A stretch of 64,000 nt of DNA. Origin: Tenacibaculum jejuense. GTDB lineage: Bacteria > Bacteroidota > Bacteroidia > Flavobacteriales > Flavobacteriaceae. Positions 27,459-36,114 of this stretch are shown in pieces (the stretch's first letter is position 1; each line of letters starts with the position of its first letter). Made by a program: the position numbers and the translations under genes. The stretch lies in assembly GCF_900198195.1 (NCBI RefSeq), contig NZ_LT899436.1, forward strand, positions 2,757,001-2,821,000, in the 5' to 3' direction. The notes below the pieces were generated by a model that worked only from the letters and a program-made list of their open reading frames with translations, was not told the DNA's origin and searched no databases.

Positions 27459-27746
27459 ATGAACGATTTACAAAGTACACATCCTTTACTTTTTGATTTT
27501 TTTGCTGGCTATTTTCCTGACGCTGATTTAGATGGATTAACTGATATTCAAGTTACTGAGCAATTTATTACTATAAATTCTAATGAATTAGTTCAACAAA
27601 CTTTTGAATCTTTAACTCGTATTGATGATAATGCTCAAGTCTTAGAAAATATAGTTATAGAAGCAAATCGTTACTTTGAAAATACTAACGAAATACAAAA
27701 ATGGGTTTTATCGTTAATTGAAGTTTTTAAAAAGAAATTATCTTAG
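27459..27746 (+). CDS. CdiI-like immunity protein
   Basis: 95 residues, cytosolic, acidic. HPLLFDFFAGYFPDADLDGLTDIQV matches the start of the contact-dependent growth inhibition immunity family (CdiI_2 type: hydrophobic-F-FxGYF followed by Asp-rich turn). It lies 157 bp downstream of the RNase A-like toxin and is inferred to bind and inhibit it. Its stop abuts the stop of the convergent gene with no gap. Confidence 0.75.
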   Translation: MNDLQSTHPLLFDFFAGYFPDADLDGLTDIQVTEQFITINSNELVQQTFESLTRIDDNAQVLENIVIEANRYFENTNEIQKWVLSLIEVFKKKLS

Positions 27747-28772
27747 TTATACTTTCTCATGATAAGTATATCCTATTCCTTCTACTGCTATTTTTAATTT
27801 TTCTTTGTCTTCTTGTTTGTGTAACAAAAGAATATATTCATCAGATTTTGTGTCAATAATTCCTAATTGAAGTCCAATTAAGCGTAAAGGTTTTATATAA
27901 TCTTCTAAAACTCCCTCATGTGATACTGTTGTATTCGCATTGTAATCTTGATGTTTGGGTAGTTTTAACACCTCATCGTAGTTTTGTTTTAATGATGATT
28001 TTAATGACCATTCTAAATCTTCTACTTCAGATTTCCAATCTAATCTAATGATGAAATTATGATCTTCATTTTCAAGAAACTCTAGAAAGTAATTAAACGT
28101 AGTTAAGTATTCTTCATCATTATCATAATTTTTTAATGTTTCTATAAATTGTACAATGTTAGTTTTACTTGATTGTTCTTGAACACATAAAGAAACTAGT
28201 TCTCTGTAGGCTTCTTTTTGCTTTTCTGTTAGCAATGGCCTCATTTCTTCTATTTTTCTTTTTCTTTCTAATTCTTTTTGTTTTAATTCTTCTTCTATCT
28301 TTTTATTATGAGTAGTTGCTACTAGTTTTTTGATTCTTTTTAGTGTGTTTTTTACTTTAAGAATTACATTTTTATCTTGAACTGACTGATGTAAAATAGG
28401 TATTTGATACCATTTTACATCTTCTCCTCCGTTACATTTTCTGAGTTCTATTTGTTCTCCTATTTTGGAAATAAAATAAAATTCTGTTGGAAAACTAAAA
28501 TCGTTATTATCTGTAAAAACTATTGAATTTGGCAAATAAAAATCACCTTCTTCTGTATTATAATGTAAATCGTCTCTTACTATTTGTACGTTCTTAAATA
28601 CATCTAATTTAGTTTTTATAGCTTTTGGTAATGGTAATTTAGAGTTAACTTTTAACTCAAAATTATTGGTATTTGTACTATTAAAGATATAATCGAATAG
28701 TGCTACATTAATAAATTTATGTTGGATTGATTCTCCGCTTAATTTTTCTTCTTTGTAGTATATTCTTGTCAT
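27747..28772 (-). CDS. hypothetical protein, possibly DUF6630-like in the C-terminal half
   Basis: 341 residues, cytoplasmic. A ~135-residue N-terminal part, a highly charged coiled-coil stretch (~residues 135-185, KKIEEELKQKELERKRKIEEMRP region), then a domain with YLTTFNYFLEFLENEDHNFIIRLDWKSEVEDLEW and a C-terminal GLQLGIIDTKSDEYILLLHK that reminds me of DUF6630. Function unknown. Convergent with the immunity gene. It could belong to the same defence or competition island. Confidence 0.6.
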   Translation of the reverse strand: MTRIYYKEEKLSGESIQHKFINVALFDYIFNSTNTNNFELKVNSKLPLPKAIKTKLDVFKNVQIVRDDLHYNTEEGDFYLPNSIVFTDNNDFSFPTEFYFISKIGEQIELRKCNGGEDVKWYQIPILHQSVQDKNVILKVKNTLKRIKKLVATTHNKKIEEELKQKELERKRKIEEMRPLLTEKQKEAYRELVSLCVQEQSSKTNIVQFIETLKNYDNDEEYLTTFNYFLEFLENEDHNFIIRLDWKSEVEDLEWSLKSSLKQNYDEVLKLPKHQDYNANTTVSHEGVLEDYIKPLRLIGLQLGIIDTKSDEYILLLHKQEDKEKLKIAVEGIGYTYHEKV

Positions 28773-28845
28773 ATGATCCTGTTTAAATTTTGACAGTTCA
28801 AAAAGTAGTATTCGTAATATTTTGTAAAAGTAATTAGAAAACAGC

Positions 28846-29955
28846 TTAATTAATCGCTACACACTTTCCTTTTTTTAAATCAGTAATTGTAGGATTAAAT
28901 TTATTGTATTTAACATCAAACTTTGTTGTAAAAACTTTTTCTTCTATACTTTTAGATAGAATAGTTAACGCACAAAAATCATTTAAGTTTAGATTATCTC
29001 GAATACTTAAACTCCCTACAGTTTTTATATTTTCTAATCCAATTAAAGTTTTTAATGCTTTATTTTCTGCAATATGAAGCTCACCTCCTATTTTAGTTAG
29101 AGATTTAAGCTGTGATACAGAAGCTAAATTTTTATTTAGCCAAATATCTAAATAGTCGTTTATATTTTGTAGATTTTGTAAACCATCAAGAGAAACTAAG
29201 GCCGAATTACCTCTAATTAAAATTCCTCCAGTAACAGATTTTAAATTATTCAAACCTTTTAAAGTTGTTATACTAGTATTACTCGTTAACACTAAATTGT
29301 CAATTTTTTTTATGTGCTCTAAACCTTGTAAATTTTGAAGTTTATGATTGTTTTTAATACTTAAAACATTCCCTATTTCTTTTAATTTTAATGAAGCTAT
29401 CGTTTCTAGATTTTCATTATCGTCGATACTAAAATTTGTTTTTATATGACTTAGTTTTTCTAATCCATCACAGTTTTTCAAGTTCTTATTCAGAAATAAC
29501 TCAAATTCTCCTACTGTTTTCAATGTATTGAAACCTTTTAAAGATATTAATGAACTGTTATGGGTAATTTTACATAATTCTTTAATTGCTATCACATTAT
29601 CAAATCCTTTAAGGTTTTTTAATTGTGAATTTGCTATAATTTCTAACTCTTGTAAGCTCGTTAATTTTTCAAATCCTTGTAATGATTTCAATTCCGGATT
29701 ACTAAAAATATAGATTCCACCTTTAATGTTGGTAATCTTAGAAAATAGTTGAAGACTATTAATATTGCTTCGACTTGTTCGATCACCAATAATAACATAT
29801 CCTTCAATACTTGTTATATCTTTAAGTTTTCCTGAAGTACTAAATGCTTTATTGATTTCTTCTTGAGTTTTAAACTGTAAATTTCCTTTGTATACTTGCG
29901 CACAGATCTGAATTGAAAAGAAGATAATACAGAAACAACTTAAAATAACTTTCAT
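28846..29955 (-). CDS. exported leucine-rich (receptor L-like) repeat protein
   Basis: 369 residues from the ATG at 29955, which gives a clean signal peptide (MKVILSCFCIIFFSIQICAQ); the open frame upstream overlaps the preceding gene and is rejected. The body holds about ten ~24-residue repeats of the form L.SL.GL..L..I...L.I..N, as in insulin-receptor L-domain type solenoids (for example LQNLQGLEHIKKIDNLVLTS). No anchor or sorting domain is seen, so it is probably periplasmic or surface-bound through a partner. Starts 7 bp after the SH3b gene: same operon. Confidence 0.75.
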   Translation of the reverse strand: MKVILSCFCIIFFSIQICAQVYKGNLQFKTQEEINKAFSTSGKLKDITSIEGYVIIGDRTSRSNINSLQLFSKITNIKGGIYIFSNPELKSLQGFEKLTSLQELEIIANSQLKNLKGFDNVIAIKELCKITHNSSLISLKGFNTLKTVGEFELFLNKNLKNCDGLEKLSHIKTNFSIDDNENLETIASLKLKEIGNVLSIKNNHKLQNLQGLEHIKKIDNLVLTSNTSITTLKGLNNLKSVTGGILIRGNSALVSLDGLQNLQNINDYLDIWLNKNLASVSQLKSLTKIGGELHIAENKALKTLIGLENIKTVGSLSIRDNLNLNDFCALTILSKSIEEKVFTTKFDVKYNKFNPTITDLKKGKCVAIN

Positions 29956-29962
29956 CTTTAAC

Positions 29963-31006
29963 TTACTTGGTCTTTGATTTCTTTTTATCATACACGTACT
30001 TCTTTCCATTCCAAACAAATATTTTATCACACTCGATTACCAAATCGTGAACATTATTAGTTTTAGTCTTTAGAATACCCACTCGTTTTGGCGAACCGAT
30101 TTTTTGATTTTTTAATACTTTACCATTCAAAATGATATCAACTTCGTGTAAAATTCCCCATCTACTCCAATATCCTGAAGTTATTTGATCTGGTGTTCCA
30201 TTATTATCTAAATCATATGCTATGGATAACACTTCAGTTTCTCGACTTTCTCTTCCGAATTCATCTGGTAAAAAGTCTTCAGATTTAATCTCCTTTATAG
30301 CTTTCAGCTTGCGATCTTTTTCTGTGTGAATCAATTTAAATTCGAAATTATCAAAAACGTACGTATTCCTTTCATCTTCACATAAATCTGTATTTCCATG
30401 ACCGATGTGGTTATTGCTAATCGCAAATTGTCGAACTGTATTTTTATCGTAATGCAATCCTATTCCTGTAAAATCATAGCCTACTTGTTTAGTAGCAACA
30501 AATTCTTTTCCGTTAAAAGCATAAATTGAAATAGAAGCACCACAACAATTGCCTCCACAAGCATCATGTTCTAAAAGCACATCTTCTAATCCATCATTAT
30601 TATAATCTTGTACTTCTAAAATAGAGAAACAACCTTTTGTTATGCTCATTTCTTTTCCATCGATTTTTGCTCTTAATTCTTCATGAATATCTCCATCTTT
30701 TCTATGGATTTTATAGGTGATTTTGTTTGGGCTAAGCGGTTTTAAAAAACCATTAAATACATATCCTTCTAATTTTGGATTTTTAATCTTAACCCAATAT
30801 CCTTTTATTTTTTCTGTAGTAAATGAAAAATCTGTCGTTTCTGTAATTGTTATTTTTTCATTAAAATCTAATCTTCCTATTCTACTCGCATTTATGCTAG
30901 GCTTATTTCTCACAGACAAACCACTTTTAGCTGTTACGAGATATTTGCTTTGGCTAACAGCAACTAACGATATGAATAATATTATTAAGGAAAATTTCTC
31001 TCTCAT
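29963..31006 (-). CDS. exported protein with bacterial SH3 domain
   Basis: 347 residues: signal peptide (MREKFSLIILFISLVAVSQS), SH3b domain at ~22-90 (YLVTAKSGLSVRNKPSINASRIGRL ... GYWVKIKNPKLEGYVFNGFL), then a beta-rich part with Asp-rich turns (DYNNDGLEDVLLEHDACGGNCCGA, DLDNNGTPDQI) like calcium-binding propeller or VCBS-type repeats. Function unknown; SH3b domains commonly bind cell-wall peptides. Operon with the leucine-rich gene. Confidence 0.75.
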   Translation of the reverse strand: MREKFSLIILFISLVAVSQSKYLVTAKSGLSVRNKPSINASRIGRLDFNEKITITETTDFSFTTEKIKGYWVKIKNPKLEGYVFNGFLKPLSPNKITYKIHRKDGDIHEELRAKIDGKEMSITKGCFSILEVQDYNNDGLEDVLLEHDACGGNCCGASISIYAFNGKEFVATKQVGYDFTGIGLHYDKNTVRQFAISNNHIGHGNTDLCEDERNTYVFDNFEFKLIHTEKDRKLKAIKEIKSEDFLPDEFGRESRETEVLSIAYDLDNNGTPDQITSGYWSRWGILHEVDIILNGKVLKNQKIGSPKRVGILKTKTNNVHDLVIECDKIFVWNGKKYVYDKKKSKTK

Positions 31007-31156
31007 TATTTAAAAATCTATTATTAAAACTCAAAATTTGTATCCATATAATTTCAGGGAAATATATAATTAATACACTTTTCTATTTTAGTTTTTAACC
31101 CGTATTTCTAGGCCTCTATGATGAATTACATCATAATATTTTAAAGTTAAAAATTA

Positions 31157-32788
31157 TTAATAATCCTCTTTTACTAATCTTATTGATTTTACATTAGTTG
31201 AATTTTTAGTAACTAATTCATCATTCTGATCATAAAGCACATAGCTATTTTTAGAATCGTACATATAGATTCTTTTATCGGAGAATCTCATTACAAAATA
31301 ACGAGTAAATGTTTTGTTTGACAGTAACTTATTTGTCTGTGTAGACAACAGTTTATACCCTTCTTTATTTTTTTCTTCTACTACTATAATTGAAGGACAT
31401 AAAAATTGAATAATATCATACGGAATTTCATTTATTTGTTGCTGTTCTTTATTCAAAAAATAATACGTTCTATCTTTTACTCTTTTAGTATCTGTAAAGA
31501 ATATATTTTTTGAGTGTTCATCGAGTACTGAAGAATAATAGAATGAAATTGGATAGGGAATTGATGTAATTATTTTTCCGTTTTTATCTATGAATTCTGT
31601 TTTATTTTCAAGTTTATGCGTGTACAATTTAGTGACTGGCGCTTCATTTTTTAATGTTGCTAAAAAAGTGATCGTATCTCTTCTATTTTCTAAGTATAAA
31701 GTCAATGCATTTACATTTCCTTTTACTAAAACTCTTTCTTTTTTACTGTTTTTAATATCTGCATTTATATATTTAAGTGAGAGATATTTTAATATTCTGA
31801 ATATTTGCTTTTTGGTCGTAGCATCTTTAACATACTCATAGTTTATCTTACGATAGTTTAATCTACCTTTATAATCTTCTTCTAAAGTTTTAAGTGAAAT
31901 ATTACTTAAACTGTATTCATTTTCTAAAACCTTACCTTCACTTGTATAAAACACTTTTTCAAGTATAGATCCTTTATGGTATGGATAGTAATCGTTAGGA
32001 GTTTCGTATTCTACATAGTTTTTCTCCATTTTTAAAAGTTTGAAATTTCCTTTTTTTACTCCTATATCACTTTTGTTAAAATGGATGGTATCAATCTTAG
32101 AAACATATTTTATTTTGAATTCCAATTGAATACTATCTACATGTTTCATTTGATCTATAGGAATACTATTTAAAGGGAATGAATGTGATGGAATCGATGT
32201 TGGTGTGTTATTAACAGTACCATCATGATAATATATATTCCTAATTTTTAATTCCTTTTCTGAATGTTGATTTAAAGAATAATATGGTTGAATAGTTTTC
32301 TCTGATGAAAATTTAAAAACTGTGGCTCCATTATTTCTTACCTTGTTTTTTAAAGATGATGCATTGTCTTTAAAAAGTTGTTCAAAATATGCCCCATTTT
32401 GAACTGTATCTCTATAATGAAGATGGTTATTATTTACCAATGTTGACTTTATATTTTTTTTCTTTTCATATCTTTCTTCTTCCAGAGTATAATGTTTAGT
32501 ATCTCTTTCGAATCTATTGTCTTCAGCTACTCTGTAATACTGTAGTTGTTTAATTATTGTGTCCTTATTATTTACAATATAATTAAAGTTCGTTTTTAAT
32601 CTTTTCTTTATTTCTTTGATTGATAATGTGTCTATGAAAGAGTGAATATCTTTTTCTATTCTTTCAATATCATATTTATCAACACATAATTGCTCTTGTT
32701 CTTTAAGCATTTCTTCGGTAACTTTTTCTTGAGCTTGAGCTACAGAAAACAACATAAAAACTACGATAATTAAAAGTTTTTTGATCAT
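31157..32788 (-). CDS. exported hypothetical protein
   Basis: 543 residues with a signal peptide (MIKKLLIIVVFMLFSVAQAQ). Very Lys/Asn/Tyr-rich, predominantly beta. The last ~150 residues (FIDKNGKIITSIPYPISFYY, YFLNKEQQQINEIPYDII, YVLYDQNDELV) have the rhythm of degenerate WG-type repeats, but I would not assign the family. Its neighbours are lipoproteins and SH3b proteins of the same kind. Confidence 0.6.
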   Translation of the reverse strand: MIKKLLIIVVFMLFSVAQAQEKVTEEMLKEQEQLCVDKYDIERIEKDIHSFIDTLSIKEIKKRLKTNFNYIVNNKDTIIKQLQYYRVAEDNRFERDTKHYTLEEERYEKKKNIKSTLVNNNHLHYRDTVQNGAYFEQLFKDNASSLKNKVRNNGATVFKFSSEKTIQPYYSLNQHSEKELKIRNIYYHDGTVNNTPTSIPSHSFPLNSIPIDQMKHVDSIQLEFKIKYVSKIDTIHFNKSDIGVKKGNFKLLKMEKNYVEYETPNDYYPYHKGSILEKVFYTSEGKVLENEYSLSNISLKTLEEDYKGRLNYRKINYEYVKDATTKKQIFRILKYLSLKYINADIKNSKKERVLVKGNVNALTLYLENRRDTITFLATLKNEAPVTKLYTHKLENKTEFIDKNGKIITSIPYPISFYYSSVLDEHSKNIFFTDTKRVKDRTYYFLNKEQQQINEIPYDIIQFLCPSIIVVEEKNKEGYKLLSTQTNKLLSNKTFTRYFVMRFSDKRIYMYDSKNSYVLYDQNDELVTKNSTNVKSIRLVKEDY

Positions 32789-32835
32789 CTGACTTTTTAC
32801 TTTTTTTTGAAATTAAAATATTGTAAACTTCAATT

Positions 32836-34413
32836 TTATTTTCTACTCGATATGAATTTATCTGAATTACTAGTAAAGTAGGTATCTTCTAAATTGAAAA
32901 AAGATTTGTCGTAATTCGTTTTCGGATTTGTATTCAAATTTTTAAAATGACTATATCCAATAAAAGAATTGCGTATTGAATTTTTTTCTTCTCTTAACTC
33001 AAAAAAAGTTTCTAACTTATTATTCCAGAAGTAAGAATTATCAATATTTACACTAGGAAAATACTCTTCTCCTTTAAACTCATTTCTACTTACAATACAA
33101 TTTTTAGTGTAATTTTTAAACCTACAATAATCAAACGTTAAAGGCATTGTACTTAAATAACTAATTTTAAACTGCTGATTATTAAATTCTACATTACTAA
33201 AGAATAAACTTTGTGTTCTATTAATATTAAACGCAAAAGATTCACCAGACTCTTTATGGTAATCTGCTTGTGTATATTTAGTTTTAAACTTTACATTATT
33301 GAATAATACTCCATGACATCCAAAAAAATGTAATGGAGGAACCACTAATTCTGATCTATCATCACTCCTAATTTCTAAATCATAATACCCTTGTAGAAAC
33401 ATTTCTATTTTCGCAACAGAATTATTGAAATATCCATAATTACGTTGGCTATCTAAAAAATCGATTGTAAAATCTATTTCATCATAGTCATATTCTAATG
33501 CTAGCCTGTTTTTTAAATATCTGTGCAAATCAATCTTTTTCGCTTTGATATTTAGCGTTCTCATGTCACCAAGGTTTTCAAAAAATTGCTTTGCATTATA
33601 AATATCTATTTGAGCTCTTTCAGGATCTTCCGAAGATCTATCAATAGGTAAATTGTAAATATTATAATCATAAGTAATAAAATAGTCGAAAACATATCCT
33701 TGACGAAAAACTCCTTCACTATCTTTAAAATACACATGTATCCACCTTCCTACTACTTTATTATTTTTACCTAATGTTAAATACTCAAAACTATCAGTAT
33801 CGGCAATAATAGTTAGTGGAGTATTATAAGGTATTGTAATTAACTTTTCCGATTGTAATGTTGGCTTATTTCTTAATACTAATCCGTTTTTTGAATTTAC
33901 TCTAGCATTTCCTTCTGTGTATTCTGTTTTATATATTCTAGAAATTTGTGCTAGCGATAATCTTAATTTATAATAATCTTCGTACTTGCTATATCTGTTA
34001 GCAACTATTTCGAGAGAATCATTTTTAGGTATAGTTCCTTTTACAAAAAAAGTGCTATCGTTTTTAGATATTCTGTACTCTTCTTCACTGTCTTTATCAA
34101 AGAAATTTAAGGTAATTTCTTTTTCTCCAAGCTGAGTGATTTCCCCTTGATATTCTTTTTGCTTGTTATTAATTACGACTGTATTCAGAGAGTCAATAAT
34201 AAATGTATATCGAGCGCTATAAATTTTATCATCTTTTTTATTATAACTACAAAAAGTATAGATTCCTTCCCAAGATTTATATAATTCATCTTTGGTTTTA
34301 GAATCCTCCTTACTTTTACATCCTATCAGAAAAATTAGTACTATAAAACCAATAGTATATAAACTAATAGAATCTTTATTTTTTTTATATAAACTCTTAA
34401 TGGTAATCATCAT
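32836..34413 (-). CDS. lipoprotein with bacterial SH3 domain
   Basis: 525 residues; a long n-region then IGFIVLIFLIGC with the lipid Cys at ~32. Residues ~165-250 form an SH3b domain (ARVNSKNGLVLRNKPTLQSEKLITIP ... GRWIHVYFKDSEGVFRQGYVFDYF). The C-terminal ~250 residues resemble a right-handed beta-helix (alternating short strands such as NVKFKTKY, NVEFNNQQFKISYL, NSYFWNN). Function unknown. It shares the SH3b architecture with the gene two positions downstream, so the two may be diverged paralogues. The start may be Met1 or Met2. Confidence 0.7.
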   Translation of the reverse strand: MMITIKSLYKKNKDSISLYTIGFIVLIFLIGCKSKEDSKTKDELYKSWEGIYTFCSYNKKDDKIYSARYTFIIDSLNTVVINNKQKEYQGEITQLGEKEITLNFFDKDSEEEYRISKNDSTFFVKGTIPKNDSLEIVANRYSKYEDYYKLRLSLAQISRIYKTEYTEGNARVNSKNGLVLRNKPTLQSEKLITIPYNTPLTIIADTDSFEYLTLGKNNKVVGRWIHVYFKDSEGVFRQGYVFDYFITYDYNIYNLPIDRSSEDPERAQIDIYNAKQFFENLGDMRTLNIKAKKIDLHRYLKNRLALEYDYDEIDFTIDFLDSQRNYGYFNNSVAKIEMFLQGYYDLEIRSDDRSELVVPPLHFFGCHGVLFNNVKFKTKYTQADYHKESGESFAFNINRTQSLFFSNVEFNNQQFKISYLSTMPLTFDYCRFKNYTKNCIVSRNEFKGEEYFPSVNIDNSYFWNNKLETFFELREEKNSIRNSFIGYSHFKNLNTNPKTNYDKSFFNLEDTYFTSNSDKFISSRK

Positions 34414-34484
34414 TGCTTATTAAAATTTAACATATCAATCTCGTCTTCTTTAACTTACTTTTTAAAACTCACTAAAAGTTAAGT

Positions 34485-35795
34485 TTACTCCATTAAACTT
34501 TTTGCTTTATCTAAAAGGTTTTTTCCTTTATCTTTTAAATCTTTTCCTGCTTTTTTAATTCCGTCTGCAGATGTGTAAGTACTTAATTTATCTATGAATT
34601 CTTTCAAATTATTTACAACAACAAACATCTCTTCTGTATGAGGCACGTTGTTTTCTTTAAGTAATTTTTCCCATTCAACCTGAGATAAAACAGAGAACAT
34701 GTATTTGGTTGCTATTTTACTTAAGAAAAATTTATCATAAACACCATTAAGTAATTTACCTGATTCTCTATTTTTAATATAATTAATCGATTCTTCAATT
34801 TTTTCTTTCTCTTTTGTCGACAGTAAAGAACTAGATTGTAATTTGGTTAATGAAGCTACAGCTTTCTCTTTGTTTTCAGTTTTTAAGTATAAAAATGTTT
34901 CTATAGACCATGTAATTTCGTTGTTAAGTCCGATTTTATTTGCATCATTTAAGAAAGCTTCAAAATCTTCTAAGGCACGTTTTTCATCGATCTCTCGTTT
35001 CATCATTAATCTGTCAAAACCTCTAAATAAATGATTCAACGCATGAAAACCTAAATGAGTTTGTTGATTATTTAAGTTTCCCCATTGAAACATTGCTCGT
35101 GTATAGTGTAAATCGACATTTTGATTTTTATCTAACCAAGTTATATTCCTTGAAATCTCATCTTCAGAAAGATAATAGAGTTTCTTTTCAAAAAATAAAA
35201 AGCCTCTAAAGTAACTTAGTAATGCTTTTAATTCTGAATCTGGTAAAATTTCTGGATTTGTTTTAGAACATTCATATAATGATACTTCTTTACCTAAATC
35301 TTTACTCAGAATTACAATTGCACTTAAAACAGAATGCTCTAAATTTTGAACTAATTCCTTTTGTTTACCTAAAAAATAGGGTTGTTGTTTTTGAATAGAA
35401 TCTCCATAAGTAACTCGTAAAGCATCTACAACAGTTGGAAACATGTCTTCATCTGTTTTCATAATGAAATTTTCCATTTTTTTATAATCCCGATATATAC
35501 TTAAATAATCTAATAATGATAATTCATCAGGGTTTGATAAATCATGTCGCATTAATCGTTTCGACACTTTATCTAAAGAGGTTTTAAAAGATTGATATTC
35601 TGAAGAAATTGTATCTCTTGTAACTGCCGATCGTATTGCTATTTTCCCAAATTTGTATGGGAATATCTTGTATGAATCTAGACTTTTCTCTAACTGTTTT
35701 TTATCTAGTTTTAATAATTCCTGATCTGTTTTCTCTTGAGTTGAACAGCACACAAATAATGAAATCATTATAGATAAAAACATTACTTTTTTCAT
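34485..35795 (-). CDS. helical lipoprotein, hypothetical
   Basis: 436 residues with a lipoprotein signal (LSIMISLFVCC). The rest is strongly helical with TPR-like spacing in the middle (LLSYFRGFLFFEKKLYYLSEDEIS; HYTRAMFQWGNLNNQQTHLGFHALNHLFRG) and a Lys/Gly-rich C-terminal tail (DGIKKAGKDLKDKGKNLLDKAKSLME). Family not recognised. First gene of the minus-strand run of surface or envelope genes. Confidence 0.65.
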   Translation of the reverse strand: MKKVMFLSIMISLFVCCSTQEKTDQELLKLDKKQLEKSLDSYKIFPYKFGKIAIRSAVTRDTISSEYQSFKTSLDKVSKRLMRHDLSNPDELSLLDYLSIYRDYKKMENFIMKTDEDMFPTVVDALRVTYGDSIQKQQPYFLGKQKELVQNLEHSVLSAIVILSKDLGKEVSLYECSKTNPEILPDSELKALLSYFRGFLFFEKKLYYLSEDEISRNITWLDKNQNVDLHYTRAMFQWGNLNNQQTHLGFHALNHLFRGFDRLMMKREIDEKRALEDFEAFLNDANKIGLNNEITWSIETFLYLKTENKEKAVASLTKLQSSSLLSTKEKEKIEESINYIKNRESGKLLNGVYDKFFLSKIATKYMFSVLSQVEWEKLLKENNVPHTEEMFVVVNNLKEFIDKLSTYTSADGIKKAGKDLKDKGKNLLDKAKSLME

Positions 35796-36114
35796 ACATT
35801 TTTAGTTTTTAAGTTGATTGAACAAATGTATTATAATCGTAGGAAGTTTCCGATTTATAATCTTTTTTCAAATACTTTCAATTCATTTCTGTAGTAATTC
35901 TAAAATTATTTGAATTCAAGATAAACACTCTTTAGTTACTCTTTAGAAGAAATATAACAATAACTAATATTGATTTATAAGTAAATTATCAAATTCTACT
36001 CAATTAAATAAGTCTCAATTACAAACAACAGGAAAAACACTGGAAATCAGAAAAATACTAAAAAAACATTTCGTTAATTTTATGTTAATTAATTAACCTC
36101 AAAACCCTCACATT
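35796..36114. other. 319-bp divergent intergenic region
   Basis: Very AT-rich with no open frame. It must hold the promoters of the helical lipoprotein (minus) and the T9SS cargo gene (plus). A palindromic TTAATTAATTAA lies at about 36085-36096, 20 bp before the plus-strand ATG. No clear TAnnTTTG element. Confidence 0.4.

Noticed and set aside
31157-32788. WG-repeat protein
   Set aside because: The C-terminal part has a similar rhythm but lacks regular WG/YxxGK motifs, so the family was not assigned.
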